Positions 27,866 to 37,406 of a DNA stretch of 64,000 nucleotides are shown here, piece by piece. The position numbers and the translations under genes are program-made. The notes under the pieces are model-generated. The model saw only the letters and a program-made list of their open reading frames with translations, did no database searches and was not told where the DNA came from. Source of the DNA: Methylobacter sp. KS41 (GTDB lineage: Bacteria > Pseudomonadota > Gammaproteobacteria > Methylococcales > Methylomonadaceae). Position 1 is the stretch's first letter. Each line of letters begins with the position of its first letter. The stretch lies in the NCBI GenBank assembly GCA_002862125.1, contig PHSP01000001.1:2142501-2206500 (forward strand), written 5' to 3'.

Positions 27866-30478
27866 TTACGCGCTCATTTGTGCTTGTATCCAGGCAGGAA
27901 CTTCAGCCAAAGCTGATGCCAATCCGGATGGATCATTACCTCCCGCCATTGCCAGATCGGGTTTGCCGCCGCCTTTCCCCCCCACTTGGGCCGCGACGAA
28001 ATTGACCAGATCACCGGCTTTGATCCGCCCCGTAAGATTTTTGGAAACAGCCGCGATTAAACTGACTTTGCCGCCTTCGACAACAGCCAGGACGATGGCG
28101 CAACCGCCAAGCTTGTTTTTCAACTGATCCGCCATATCGCGCAGGGCTTTGGAATCAACATCATTGAGTTTAACCGCCAATACTTTCACGCCGGACACAT
28201 CGACAGCCTGGGCGCTAAGTTCATCTCCCGCCGAACTCGCAAGTTTTGAATTTAACCGCTCCAGTTGTTTTTCCAGCGACCTGTTTTTTTCCATCAGCTG
28301 TTCAACTTTTTCGGCGGCCTTTTCGGGCGGTATTTTTAATAATCCGGCGATACCGGTCAATACTTTATCACGACTGGAAATCCAATCGATACAGCCGCCG
28401 CCCGTCACTGCTTCAATACGTCTAACGCCGGCAGCAACGCCGGTTTCGCTAATTATTTTGAAACAACCTATATCCCCTGCCCTTTCCACATGCGTACCGC
28501 CGCAAAGCTCGGTAGAAAATTCGCCGATTTTTAAAACCCTGACTTCAGCGCCGTATTTTTCGCCAAACAACGCCATTGCACCGGCTTGCATGGCGTCCTC
28601 TTTAGCCATGACTTGTGCGGTAACGGGTTTATTTAAACGTATCTGCTCATTGACTATATGCTCAAGTATGTCAATTTGCTCAGCGCTAACCGGCTCAAAG
28701 TGTGAAAAGTCAAAACGCAAACGCTCGGCATTAACCAGCGAGCCTTTTTGGGTAACATGCTCGCCCAAGGTCTGCCTTAAGGCGGCATGCAACAAATGCG
28801 TGGCTGAATGATTCAGTTCAGTGGCCTTTCTGTCAGCCTCGCTGACTCGCGCATCGCATAGTTGACCACTGTTCAATGTGCCTGAAATCAACCTGCCTTT
28901 ATGTAAAAACAGGTTACCGCCCTGCTTTTGAGTATCCGTCACTTCAAACACGGCTCCCGCCGCTGCGATTTGCCCGCAATCGCCAACCTGTCCGCCGGAC
29001 TCGGCATAGAAAGGCGTTTTATCCAACACCACCAGGCCTTCTTCGCCGGCTTGCAAGCTGTCTACCTGTTGACCTTGACTGAACAGAGCGACAATATGCG
29101 CCCGGTCGTCCAGGCTGTCATAGCCGGTAAATTCAGTCTGACTATCCAGCTTTATGTCCTGACTATATTCAGCGCTAAAGCTGCTGGCGGAGCGCGCTCT
29201 ATTGCGTTGCGCAGACATGGCGGTTTCAAAGCCGGCATGATCGACAGTCAGATGATTTTCTCGCGCAAAATCAGCCGTTAAATCGACGGGAAAACCGTAA
29301 GTATCATAAAGCTGAAATACCGTTTCTCCTGGAATGACAGTGCCTTGCATTTTGGCGACACAGGCTTCCAGAATCTTCATGCCCTGCCCCAGGGTTTCCG
29401 CAAAACGCTCTTCTTCTTTTTTTAATACCCGTTCCACTTGAGCCTGCCCCGCTTTAAGTTCAGGAAAAGCCTCGCCCATTTCTTCTACCAAAGGAGCAAC
29501 CAGCTTATAGAAAAAGACATCGAGAATGCCCAAACGATAGCCATGGCGAATGGCGCGGCGAATAATCCGGCGCAATACATAGCCCCTGCCCTCATTGGAC
29601 GGCATGACGCCATCCGCGATCAAAAAGGCGCAAGAACGGATATGATCGGCAATCACCCGTAATGAACTTTGGTTTAAATCAGACGTACCCGCAAGACTGG
29701 CCGCTGCTGTTAACAGTTTCCGGAATAAATCGATTTCATAGTTGCTATGCACGCCTTGCATAACCGCGCTAATCCGCTCCAGCCCCATTCCGGTATCTAC
29801 AGACGGTTTGGGCAGCGGCGTTAAGGTTCCGTCCGCAGCCCGGTCATATTGCATGAATACCAGATTCCAGACTTCAATATACCGGTCGCCGTCTTCTTCC
29901 GGCGTACCTGGGGGCCCGCCTGGAATTTCCGCGCCATGATCGTAAAATATTTCAGTGCACGGCCCGCAAGGCCCGACATCGCCCATGGACCAGAAATTAT
30001 CTTTCGCGCCTATTTTTGAAAACCGGTCTGGAGAAATGCCTACATCATGAAGCCAGATATTTTCTGCTTCAGCATCTTCTTCAAATACCGTGACCCATAA
30101 TTTCCCGGAAGGTATCTCCAGTTCCTTGGTTAAAAAATCCCAGGCGTAATGGATCGCGTCTTTTTTGAAATAGTCGCCGAAGCTGAAATTTCCCAGCATT
30201 TCAAAAAAGGTATGATGCCGTGCGGTATAGCCGACATTTTCCAGGTCATTATGCTTGCCGCCTGCCCTGACGCAACGCTGGCTGGTTACGGCTTTGTTGA
30301 AGCCACGCTGTTCCCTGCCTAAAAACACATCCTTGAACTGGACCATCCCGGCATTGGTGAACAATAATGTAGGGTCATTAACCGGAACCAGTGAACTTGA
30401 AGGTTCTATAGAATGCCCACGCTTATGAAAGAATTCCAGGAAGGCGGTGCGCAACTCTGCGCTAGTCATTTTTTTCAT
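27866..30478 (-). CDS. alaS: Alanine-tRNA ligase
   Basis: Charges tRNA-Ala; class II synthetase of about 870 residues. Catalytic core at the N-terminus ([30 protein letters not shown]), tRNA-binding helices, the editing domain with [12 protein letters not shown] and CGGTHV zinc/active-site motifs, and the C-terminal C-Ala domain with the Gly-rich stretch [15 protein letters not shown]. The start is ATG 30478 (MKKMTSAEL) or 30469; either lies inside the end of recX, so translation is coupled. The TTG at 30496 is unlikely. Confidence 0.96.
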   Translation of the reverse strand: MKKMTSAELRTAFLEFFHKRGHSIEPSSSLVPVNDPTLLFTNAGMVQFKDVFLGREQRGFNKAVTSQRCVRAGGKHNDLENVGYTARHHTFFEMLGNFSFGDYFKKDAIHYAWDFLTKELEIPSGKLWVTVFEEDAEAENIWLHDVGISPDRFSKIGAKDNFWSMGDVGPCGPCTEIFYDHGAEIPGGPPGTPEEDGDRYIEVWNLVFMQYDRAADGTLTPLPKPSVDTGMGLERISAVMQGVHSNYEIDLFRKLLTAAASLAGTSDLNQSSLRVIADHIRSCAFLIADGVMPSNEGRGYVLRRIIRRAIRHGYRLGILDVFFYKLVAPLVEEMGEAFPELKAGQAQVERVLKKEEERFAETLGQGMKILEACVAKMQGTVIPGETVFQLYDTYGFPVDLTADFARENHLTVDHAGFETAMSAQRNRARSASSFSAEYSQDIKLDSQTEFTGYDSLDDRAHIVALFSQGQQVDSLQAGEEGLVVLDKTPFYAESGGQVGDCGQIAAAGAVFEVTDTQKQGGNLFLHKGRLISGTLNSGQLCDARVSEADRKATELNHSATHLLHAALRQTLGEHVTQKGSLVNAERLRFDFSHFEPVSAEQIDILEHIVNEQIRLNKPVTAQVMAKEDAMQAGAMALFGEKYGAEVRVLKIGEFSTELCGGTHVERAGDIGCFKIISETGVAAGVRRIEAVTGGGCIDWISSRDKVLTGIAGLLKIPPEKAAEKVEQLMEKNRSLEKQLERLNSKLASSAGDELSAQAVDVSGVKVLAVKLNDVDSKALRDMADQLKNKLGGCAIVLAVVEGGKVSLIAAVSKNLTGRIKAGDLVNFVAAQVGGKGGGKPDLAMAGGNDPSGLASALAEVPAWIQAQMSA

Positions 30479-30995
30479 GGTATAAGTTATTTTCAAAGGG
30501 AGCGTGAAACGTTCCCTGCAATTTAATATTCAAATGATCATACAAGGCATTTATCATGGCACCGGAAAAACCGCGCTGCATTAAAAAGCGGCTGCGTTTT
30601 GCCCGCTCCTTACGGTCCGGAAGCGGACCAAGGCCATATTTTTTGGTGTAAACCTGCTCCAGCAAATCCATCCAGCTGCCAGCTGTTTTCTGCACAATGT
30701 CTTCGAGATTAACGGCATCGACGCCATTCTGTCGAAGTTCATAGGCAACTGCATTAGGCCCGTAGCCTTTTTGAATGCGGTGTCTGGCATAACTTTCCGC
30801 GTATCTTGAATCGCTCTGCCAGCCTTGCAGAGCCAACTCTTCAATAACGGGCAGAATTTCATCCTTGCCAAAGCCTTTTACCAGTAATTTATTCAGCAAT
30901 TCTTTCCGGCTATGTTCCCTGCAAGCCAACAATCTCAGACATGATTCCTTGATTTGCAAATGGCCGCAATCCGCCGCATCCTGTTTTTTACTCAA
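30462..30995 (-). CDS. recX: RecX, regulator of RecA
   Basis: Small cytoplasmic protein that caps or limits RecA filaments. The 177 residues are made of three-helix repeats with the family's [20 protein letters not shown] opening, [22 protein letters not shown] in the middle and [23 protein letters not shown] near the end. The gene sits 9 bases after recA, its usual partner; the apparent start is TTG (MSKKQD). Its 3' end overlaps the start of alaS. Confidence 0.92.
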   Translation of the reverse strand: MSKKQDAADCGHLQIKESCLRLLACREHSRKELLNKLLVKGFGKDEILPVIEELALQGWQSDSRYAESYARHRIQKGYGPNAVAYELRQNGVDAVNLEDIVQKTAGSWMDLLEQVYTKKYGLGPLPDRKERAKRSRFLMQRGFSGAMINALYDHLNIKLQGTFHAPFENNLYHEKND

Positions 30996-31004
30996 ATTGC
31001 GTCC

Positions 31005-32036
31005 CTACAGATCATCATTCACAGGCTGTTCTGTGGCAAGCAATGGTTTTTTAAATGCCTCAGCCCTTATTTTGGCTTCAATTTCCTTGGCTTTATCAGG
31101 GTGTTCTTTCAAGAAAACTTTTACATTGTCTTTACCCTGGCCGATTTTTTCATCGCCGTAGCTATACCATGAACCCGCTTTTTGTACGAACCCGTAACTT
31201 ACGCCAAGATCAACCAGTTCGCCCAAAAAGGAAATGCCTTCCCCGTATAAAATCTCGAACTCAGCCTGTCTGAATGGCGGCGCAACCTTGTTCTTCACAA
31301 CTTTTACCCGCGTTTCATTACCGATAACTTCTTCGCCTTTTTTAACCGAGCCAATGCGCCTGATATCAAGGCGCACCGATGCATAAAACTTGAGCGCATT
31401 ACCGCCGGTCGTGGTTTCCGGGCTACCGAACATGACCCCGATTTTCATCCTGATCTGGTTAATAAAAATAACCAGCGTATTGGAGCGTTTGATATTGGCC
31501 GTTAATTTCCTTAATGCCTGGGACATCAATCGTGCCTGCAAACCCATGTGAGAGTCGCCCATATCGCCTTCAATTTCGGCTTTCGGCGTTAATGCCGCCA
31601 CCGAATCGACAACAACCACATCCACCGCGCCCGAACGCACCAGCATGTCGGTAATTTCCAATGCCTGTTCGCCGGTATCCGGCTGGGAAACCAGTAATTC
31701 ATCGACATTAACGCCAATTTTTTCAGCATAACCGGGGTCCAAGGCATGTTCGGCGTCAACAAATGCAGCCGTGCCTCCAAGTTTTTGCACTTCAGCAATG
31801 ACTTGTAATGTCAGCGTGGTTTTACCAGACGACTCAGGGCCATAAATCTCAACAACGCGACCGCGCGGCAAACCGCCGCAACCCAGCGCAATATCAAGCC
31901 CTAAAGATCCGGTGGACACCACGTCAATATCACGGGAAGCAGCCACATCGCCCATGCGCATGACAGAGCCTTTGCCAAACTGCTTCTCTATCTGCATCAG
32001 GGCTGCGCCTAGTGCTTTCTTTTTGTTCTCATCCAT
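31005..32036 (-). CDS. recA: Recombinase RecA
   Basis: DNA strand-exchange protein and SOS co-protease. Walker [10 protein letters not shown], Walker [11 protein letters not shown], the L1/L2 DNA-binding loops ([26 protein letters not shown]) and the MAW motif equivalents are intact. From ATG 32036 ([13 protein letters not shown]) it is 343 residues, the usual size; the upstream extension to 32072 is not typical. Heads a recA-recX-alaS-lysC operon. I saw no clear LexA box in the 200 bases upstream. Confidence 0.97.
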   Translation of the reverse strand: MDENKKKALGAALMQIEKQFGKGSVMRMGDVAASRDIDVVSTGSLGLDIALGCGGLPRGRVVEIYGPESSGKTTLTLQVIAEVQKLGGTAAFVDAEHALDPGYAEKIGVNVDELLVSQPDTGEQALEITDMLVRSGAVDVVVVDSVAALTPKAEIEGDMGDSHMGLQARLMSQALRKLTANIKRSNTLVIFINQIRMKIGVMFGSPETTTGGNALKFYASVRLDIRRIGSVKKGEEVIGNETRVKVVKNKVAPPFRQAEFEILYGEGISFLGELVDLGVSYGFVQKAGSWYSYGDEKIGQGKDNVKVFLKEHPDKAKEIEAKIRAEAFKKPLLATEQPVNDDL

Positions 32037-32249
32037 TATTGATACCCTGTAGATTAGAAAAATGCCGTCCAACTGAATTGTTTATTATCACATAGACACC
32101 GGGGTTCCGGTAGTATTGATTTATAGGGTGTTAGGAGCGCATAAAATGTCCGCTGTTGTAGCACATAAACTGTCCGGTGAATTACGCAAGCAATCTTTTC
32201 TGGGACAAACTAAACCGGCATAGGCTAAAGGCCGCGATGTCGCTGGCGT

Positions 32250-33944
32250 TTAAGGTACAATCCAGTCGCTTACTGCTCGAAGGCCTCCCGGTATCTTGGA
32301 GTCAGAACGCACAATGTAGGCCCCTTTGGAGGCGAAACGCTGCCCTGGCCCTAATGCCAAGGTTGGATGCGTGCCGATGTTGAGGTTGTTTTCAGCCTCA
32401 TGCTCAATACCCTCGATGAAATAGTCCCGATAGAAGTCGTCGTGAACCTGATCGAGCGCGAACTCAACCATCGTCATGGCATAATAAGTCTGAAACTGCA
32501 GTCTCGGAAAAGTGATATCCAGGTGCTGCGCATGCATCCATTGCCGCACAAGGAATGACCTCGGATGATAAGCCGACGGCAGTTCGTAGGGATAAACGAA
32601 CAGAAGGCTTCCGGCCAAAGCTCCCAATTTTTCCGGCCGTTCCTCAGCAAGTGCGTCAGACGGCAAGGTGATGACCTTGATTTTGGGCTGCCACTTGCTT
32701 AGCGCAGTCAACGCAGCATCTACCCGGTCGCCTGGCCACAGGACCAAGGCGTCGAACTTGTTGGCTGAGGACGCAAGCTTGCGAATGATTTCCTTCAATT
32801 CCGCGGCGTTCGAAAACTCGAACTCCTGTATCCGTTCATCGGGAATCCCGCTTGAGGTAGCGCGCCTGAAGGCATCGACCGGCGTCGTGCCGTATGGATC
32901 GTTCGAATGGACTAGTGCAAGCCTAGCCATGCGCGGGTATTGGCGACCGAGATAACGCGCCAGGACTTCCCCCTCGAGCGTTAGCCCGCGCGAAAAATAA
33001 ATTGAGTAGGCGTTTTCCGCATCCCGAGTCTTGGGAAGCTCCGTGTTAGGAAATACGCAGGGAAGCTGGTTTGCATCGCAGAACTCGCCAATTGGACTCC
33101 ACGCGCCATGTACTAGTCCGCTAACCACGGCGAAGACCGGTTGTATATCATATTGCCGTCTGATTTGCTCAGACCAGGTTTCGGAGTGTCCGTGCAGTTC
33201 CCACACATGCAACTTCCAATTCCGGAACGCACTCGCGAGTTCGGACATGTGATTTGGCGAAAATCCGGGCCGCTTCCGGTAGCCATCGGTAGCGCGGTTC
33301 ATCCAGCCGACAAATGCGGAGACCGTCTTTATGACCGCGTCCCGCTCCCGCGGGTCGGCATCGTCGCTTACCACCGTGGCGAAGTGGATGACTTCGGAGT
33401 CGACACCCGGACTAGGGACTGCTGACAGGGTTTTCAAATATGCAACTAAATTGGCCACGTCAGGATCGCCCAGATCGTAACGAGGCATCTGCGGATCAAG
33501 CTTGCGGCCAGCCGGATCGACGCCATTGCGCAACGCACCGGCTAACGTCTGCCCGGTATAAGCCGGTCGCATCCTGGGCTTTCTCACGTCTGCTGCAAAA
33601 CCGGTTGGCTGCGACTCCTCGAACAATTTTGTGTAAATCCGGTTGCGGTTAAGCTGGCGTGGCGAGAACAGAACCGGCCCGGTAACCGGAGGAACGAATT
33701 TTCCACCTTCGCTTCCTCCAAAGCCGCTGGGGCGATGGCAATTGACGCAAGAAAACTGAGACCCGTCTACTTTAATATCATTAGCAATGGTTGCTTGTAT
33801 TGGCGCGCCCGAAGGCGTAGTGCCATGCCAGTAAAGTTCTCTTCCGGCTCCAGAGTTAGGAGCAGGAAGCGGTTCTCCTGGAACCAAGGGCGCGAAGCTA
33901 ATTATGGCTGCGGTCATCGCAACTCGCTTTAAAAAAATATTCAT
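32250..33944 (-). CDS. Cytochrome c fused to a type 1 periplasmic substrate-binding protein
   Basis: Exported protein of about 564 residues with two parts. After a signal peptide (about 1-25) comes a class I cytochrome c domain: haem motif C-V-N-C-H near residue 66-70 and candidate axial Met in PQMPRYDLGDPD, ending at KTLSAVP. The rest (about 180-560) is a type 1 periplasmic binding fold of the branched-chain amino acid/amide group (WELHGHSETW, RLALVHSNDPYGTTPVDAFRR, FDALVLWPGDRVDAALTAL). No ABC permease or ATPase genes are near, so it may sense or present a ligand for oxidation rather than import it. Last gene of the multicopper oxidase operon, 16 bases after the SCO gene. GC-richer than its neighbours. 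ATG at 33944 chosen over GTG 33953. Confidence 0.85.
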   Translation of the reverse strand: MNIFLKRVAMTAAIISFAPLVPGEPLPAPNSGAGRELYWHGTTPSGAPIQATIANDIKVDGSQFSCVNCHRPSGFGGSEGGKFVPPVTGPVLFSPRQLNRNRIYTKLFEESQPTGFAADVRKPRMRPAYTGQTLAGALRNGVDPAGRKLDPQMPRYDLGDPDVANLVAYLKTLSAVPSPGVDSEVIHFATVVSDDADPRERDAVIKTVSAFVGWMNRATDGYRKRPGFSPNHMSELASAFRNWKLHVWELHGHSETWSEQIRRQYDIQPVFAVVSGLVHGAWSPIGEFCDANQLPCVFPNTELPKTRDAENAYSIYFSRGLTLEGEVLARYLGRQYPRMARLALVHSNDPYGTTPVDAFRRATSSGIPDERIQEFEFSNAAELKEIIRKLASSANKFDALVLWPGDRVDAALTALSKWQPKIKVITLPSDALAEERPEKLGALAGSLLFVYPYELPSAYHPRSFLVRQWMHAQHLDITFPRLQFQTYYAMTMVEFALDQVHDDFYRDYFIEGIEHEAENNLNIGTHPTLALGPGQRFASKGAYIVRSDSKIPGGLRAVSDWIVP

Positions 33945-33960
33945 TTCAAGCACTTGAGGT

Positions 33961-34632
33961 TCAATGAGCAGTATTTTCGGCTACGTTGACAACGGAGCGG
34001 AATTTTTTTACCAATTCCGCGACATTTAAAAAGCCTTCAATCCTGATCCAAGGCAAATCCGGTGCCGCGCGTAAATAAAACAGCGACTGGTGATACATCT
34101 TGTTATCGCCTTGGTATAACGCCTCAAAGGCGCTCATTACCCGATGGATATCCTGTTTTTGGCCGGTGAGAAAGCGCCAGTGAGATCCGGCGTGAAAACG
34201 CTTGGCGTATGCCGCAAGACGCTCAGGGGTATCATATTCGGGATCGATGGAAATCGAAACCATTTGATAGTCCAGACTCATTCGATCCAATTCAGTCTGC
34301 GTCTGGAAAAAGGTTGCGCTTAATATCGGGCAAATCGTGCTGCAGCTGGCAAAAACAAACTGCAATAATACCGGGCGAGGTTGCGCCAGAAGTTTCATAA
34401 GCTTAACCGGCTTACCGTTGCCATCGGTAAGCATGACATCGGGCACTGAATAATTGGCCGTAACTGTGCTGTAACTGTACTGGCTGGCGTCGCTTTGAAA
34501 ATTAGCGGCACTGCTGTCCGCTGCATACAAAGAATTTATATTTCCAAAGGCCGCAATCAGAAAAAAAAACGCACACATCGCCTTGTGCTGCGCACAAAGG
34601 GATTCCCGATTGCTTGAGGCAACTGATGTCAT
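33961..34632 (-). CDS. SCO1/SenC-family copper chaperone or thiol reductase
   Basis: Periplasmic thioredoxin-fold protein of 223 residues from ATG 34632, which has GGAG upstream; an open frame reaches 34701. An N-terminal hydrophobic segment (CAFFFLIAAFGNINSLYA) serves as signal or anchor. The SCO copper site is complete: C-x3-C in ASCSTICP (Cys97, Cys101) and His181 in KMYHQSL, plus the family stretch SISIDPEYDTPERL. Such proteins load copper into oxidases or reduce their cysteines. In this operon the likely client is the multicopper oxidase or one of the other exported proteins. Confidence 0.9.
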   Translation of the reverse strand: MTSVASSNRESLCAQHKAMCAFFFLIAAFGNINSLYAADSSAANFQSDASQYSYSTVTANYSVPDVMLTDGNGKPVKLMKLLAQPRPVLLQFVFASCSTICPILSATFFQTQTELDRMSLDYQMVSISIDPEYDTPERLAAYAKRFHAGSHWRFLTGQKQDIHRVMSAFEALYQGDNKMYHQSLFYLRAAPDLPWIRIEGFLNVAELVKKFRSVVNVAENTAH

Positions 34633-34735
34633 TAGGCTAAACTCCAGAAAAACTAATCGAGATTGCTGCCAAACCGTCTTTCCGGCTGGCAGCAACTGCA
34701 AGTGTAATTGCTACGTTAAAACTTCTTAACCAGAA

Positions 34736-36577
34736 TTAATGAGGCGACCAGATCGCTTCATCGTGATGGAGCGCGTCAAACTGATACATCCGCAAGCGCC
34801 GTGGCGGATCGTAGTTAAAGTTCACGATAACTGTGTGCTCACCGATAGTCTCGCCCGAGGCAGTCGTTTTCACACGTACCTTGGCGATTTTCTCTGCGTC
34901 AATCCGGTTAAAGTCGGGCGTTTCTTTATCATGCGACCCTCTCAAGCTATCCATGTCAATAACCCGGCTTGTTGTTGAAGCCGTTGTAGCGCCTCGTGCC
35001 GCTACCGGTATAGGAATAGCGCCGCTAGCGGTATTGATCCACCAGTGATTACGTCCAAAAGTAAACAAGGGGCCTTGACCGCCGGCGGGCAAGGTATTGT
35101 GAAACGTGTTTTCCCAGCCACGGATGCCGCCGAAATCCACCAGCATATAAGCATGATTGAAAAAATCGCCATTCAGCAGTTTGACTTTGATCTGACTGCC
35201 GCGACCGGTGAATTTGAACATTTCCATTTGCATATCACGGGTAAAACCGGTCACGTGACCATAAATGGTATTGTTAACGAAAAGCAAAGTCTCATCCGCA
35301 GCCGGATCTTCAGCCACCCCTCTGGGCAGACGCGTACGGTGTTGCCAGTCGTCAAAAGCCGAATCCAAATCTTCAATGGCCGCTTCAAGCGCTTCTCCGC
35401 CTGCTCCTGCTTGAATTGCGCGGAAGTCGTTCCACATTCGCTTTTCAGGCGCAACATCACCGATCATGTTGATCGCGGCCAGTTTGAAGTTCTGATCGGT
35501 GAGCAGTTCGGGACAGTCACCTGTTGCATTTGGCTGATGAGTCGGACAGAAAGCCTCGAATTCAGCGAAATTCCGTGGTTTTCCATTAATCGGGACTTTC
35601 ACGTTCTCGACAACCTGTACACGTGGAGGATGCAAGCGCCAGCCCCAGTGGTAGGTTAAATTCCAGTATCCGCTTGGCGCCATCTTCATATCGAATTCAT
35701 AGCGCTGGCCTTTCTCGGAATCCTGTCCCACCGACATCGGAAAGAAAGAGTTATCCATGCCAACGTTGGGTTTAACACCGGCAGGATTGCCCAGCTTAGA
35801 GTTGAAATACATCATATAGCCGGCGAAGTCATCGGATCCGCGATCCAAAACATCGACTACATAATGGATAGTCCAGGGCACATCGGCAACAACCGAAGGA
35901 TCCACATAGTTGGTATCGGACTCGATGTGTGAATCATAATAAACCAGATGGATAGTTACCTCGCCGCCGGTAACGTTACCGTTACTGTCCAGGATCGGCG
36001 TTACCGTCTTGCCTTTCAGAGGACCGTTATAATGTAGGACCGGAAAGCCGCTATAGACCCGGTTAACCGGATTGCCTTCGAGAATATCGATGGCAAACTG
36101 AAGCTGTTTAGGATCAATTTTACCAACGTGGCCATCTTTACGGCCGCTGTCCTCTTTACCAGCGTGGAAATCTTTATCACCGTGCAAGGCTTTGATGATT
36201 TTTCCCAGATCGTTGGTCGGCGAGAGCTTATCCGGCAAAGTCGTTACTTTGGGATCCGCATGCAAATTGTAAGGTTGCTCAGGTGTTGAAGGCAAAGAGT
36301 TAGGAATCGGATCACCGTTAACATCGCAAGAATCCTCATATATAGTTGGCAGCAGATTGGTCGGATTTGGGCCAAAAGAATCACTCTGTGCGAAGAACGA
36401 GGGTGCGGTATTAATTATCGTGGTATCGCCATTGGTAACAACGGACCAGGAACCCGGAGCCGGCAAAGGCTGCATAGACGCACAGCCGGCCATTGCTTCC
36501 GAAACCGGAAAACCAATAAGAAGGGTTATTGCCGGTAAAACGACGGCAATCGCCCTTTTAAGATCAAAAGGTTGCAT
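34736..36577 (-). CDS. Large secreted protein of unknown function in a copper-oxidase operon
   Basis: I do not recognise the family. From ATG 36577, which has GGAG 8 bases upstream, it is 613 residues with a clear Sec signal (KRAIAVVLPAITLLIGFPVSEAMA, cleavage near 30). The mature part is rich in Trp, Tyr, Asp and His, with no further membrane helix. It has His-bearing segments that could bind metal (NLTYHWGWRLHPPRV, NDFFNHAYM-like, FGRNHWWIN, FDALHHDEAIWSPH at the end) and few cysteines. The C-terminal 130 residues look beta-rich. Position between the two SCO-like genes, 20-40 bases from each, argues that it belongs to the same exported redox system. Confidence 0.75.
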   Translation of the reverse strand: MQPFDLKRAIAVVLPAITLLIGFPVSEAMAGCASMQPLPAPGSWSVVTNGDTTIINTAPSFFAQSDSFGPNPTNLLPTIYEDSCDVNGDPIPNSLPSTPEQPYNLHADPKVTTLPDKLSPTNDLGKIIKALHGDKDFHAGKEDSGRKDGHVGKIDPKQLQFAIDILEGNPVNRVYSGFPVLHYNGPLKGKTVTPILDSNGNVTGGEVTIHLVYYDSHIESDTNYVDPSVVADVPWTIHYVVDVLDRGSDDFAGYMMYFNSKLGNPAGVKPNVGMDNSFFPMSVGQDSEKGQRYEFDMKMAPSGYWNLTYHWGWRLHPPRVQVVENVKVPINGKPRNFAEFEAFCPTHQPNATGDCPELLTDQNFKLAAINMIGDVAPEKRMWNDFRAIQAGAGGEALEAAIEDLDSAFDDWQHRTRLPRGVAEDPAADETLLFVNNTIYGHVTGFTRDMQMEMFKFTGRGSQIKVKLLNGDFFNHAYMLVDFGGIRGWENTFHNTLPAGGQGPLFTFGRNHWWINTASGAIPIPVAARGATTASTTSRVIDMDSLRGSHDKETPDFNRIDAEKIAKVRVKTTASGETIGEHTVIVNFNYDPPRRLRMYQFDALHHDEAIWSPH

Positions 36578-36618
36578 ATTTATACTCCATTTCGGCATTC
36601 TTAAAATCGCTCTATCAA

Positions 36619-37335
36619 TCAGGCGATGCGGTTATCGGACTCTAGTCCCTCGTGGGCCGGACGTCTTGGGCCCGCCCTGTTCAAAGAGCCATCAGAAGAT
36701 TTCCCTGGCAACACCCAGCCAACCCGTCTTGCGGCATCATCCGGATCGATATCCACCGGAAAGGTGCTCCACAATCCAACCGCGCCATTGCCATAAAATA
36801 CGATATCAACGGCTGGATTTTTACGTTCGTTTTTTACGGGTTCGTGGCCATGCGAGTGATAAATCCGGTTGGTCATGGCCGTTGTACCTTGCGTAGCAAG
36901 ATTGACAAAAGTCCAGCCTTTCAAGTTGGCGTACCGGGCGGAAAAAGCCGCAAGCTGGTCGGGGGTATCATTTACCGGATCACGAGTCACCGAAATCATG
37001 AACACTTCACGTCCCAATTTATCGCCGAGACGGCTGGCAACCGCGGCTAAGCGTTGAGTGACCGGATAGCTTTCCTCTGCGCTGATGGACATGAAATGAA
37101 TCAGGGCAACTTTGTCCTTGATTAGATCCTCGTAGAGGTTGATGTGCTGTCCGGTATGGGTAACCCCGGGGATATCTGGAATACGGCGTTGCTTTCTCGG
37201 ATCGAAAGTTTTCTGCGTTGAACCGGATTGTTCTCCAGCAGGGCTTGGCATCAACGCATCCGCGCCAAAGCCAAAAGCAGTAAGACCCAGCGCAGCTGCC
37301 GGTATAATTTTTAATATATCGCGTCGTTCTGTCAT
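36619..37335 (-). CDS. Cysteine-free SCO/thioredoxin-like exported protein
   Basis: 238 residues with a twin-arginine-type signal (TERRDILKIIPAAALGLTAFG). The body has the SCO/peroxiredoxin fold pattern: INLYEDLIKDKVALIHFM, then a helix, EVFMISVTRDPVNDTPDQLAAFSARY, GWTFVNL. Where SCO proteins have C-x3-C-P this one has ISAEESYP, placing Ala86 and Tyr90 at the two cysteine positions, and the whole protein contains no cysteine. The normal copper site is therefore absent. A His cluster (YHSHGHEP) lies further on. Possibly a structural partner of the oxidase. Good ribosome site (GAGGAA). 41 bases from the next gene. Confidence 0.78.
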   Translation of the reverse strand: MTERRDILKIIPAAALGLTAFGFGADALMPSPAGEQSGSTQKTFDPRKQRRIPDIPGVTHTGQHINLYEDLIKDKVALIHFMSISAEESYPVTQRLAAVASRLGDKLGREVFMISVTRDPVNDTPDQLAAFSARYANLKGWTFVNLATQGTTAMTNRIYHSHGHEPVKNERKNPAVDIVFYGNGAVGLWSTFPVDIDPDDAARRVGWVLPGKSSDGSLNRAGPRRPAHEGLESDNRIA

Positions 37336-37406
37336 AACGTATTATTCCTCAAACGTAATTCTCAAATTTATTGTGCTCAGTCAAATAACCGGAACGGCAA
37401 GGGCAT

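Noticed and set aside
32037-32249. Spacer upstream of recA checked for cinA or an IS end
   Set aside because: A short open frame and a TGTCCG-type near-repeat are present but nothing matches cinA or a recognisable IS terminus.
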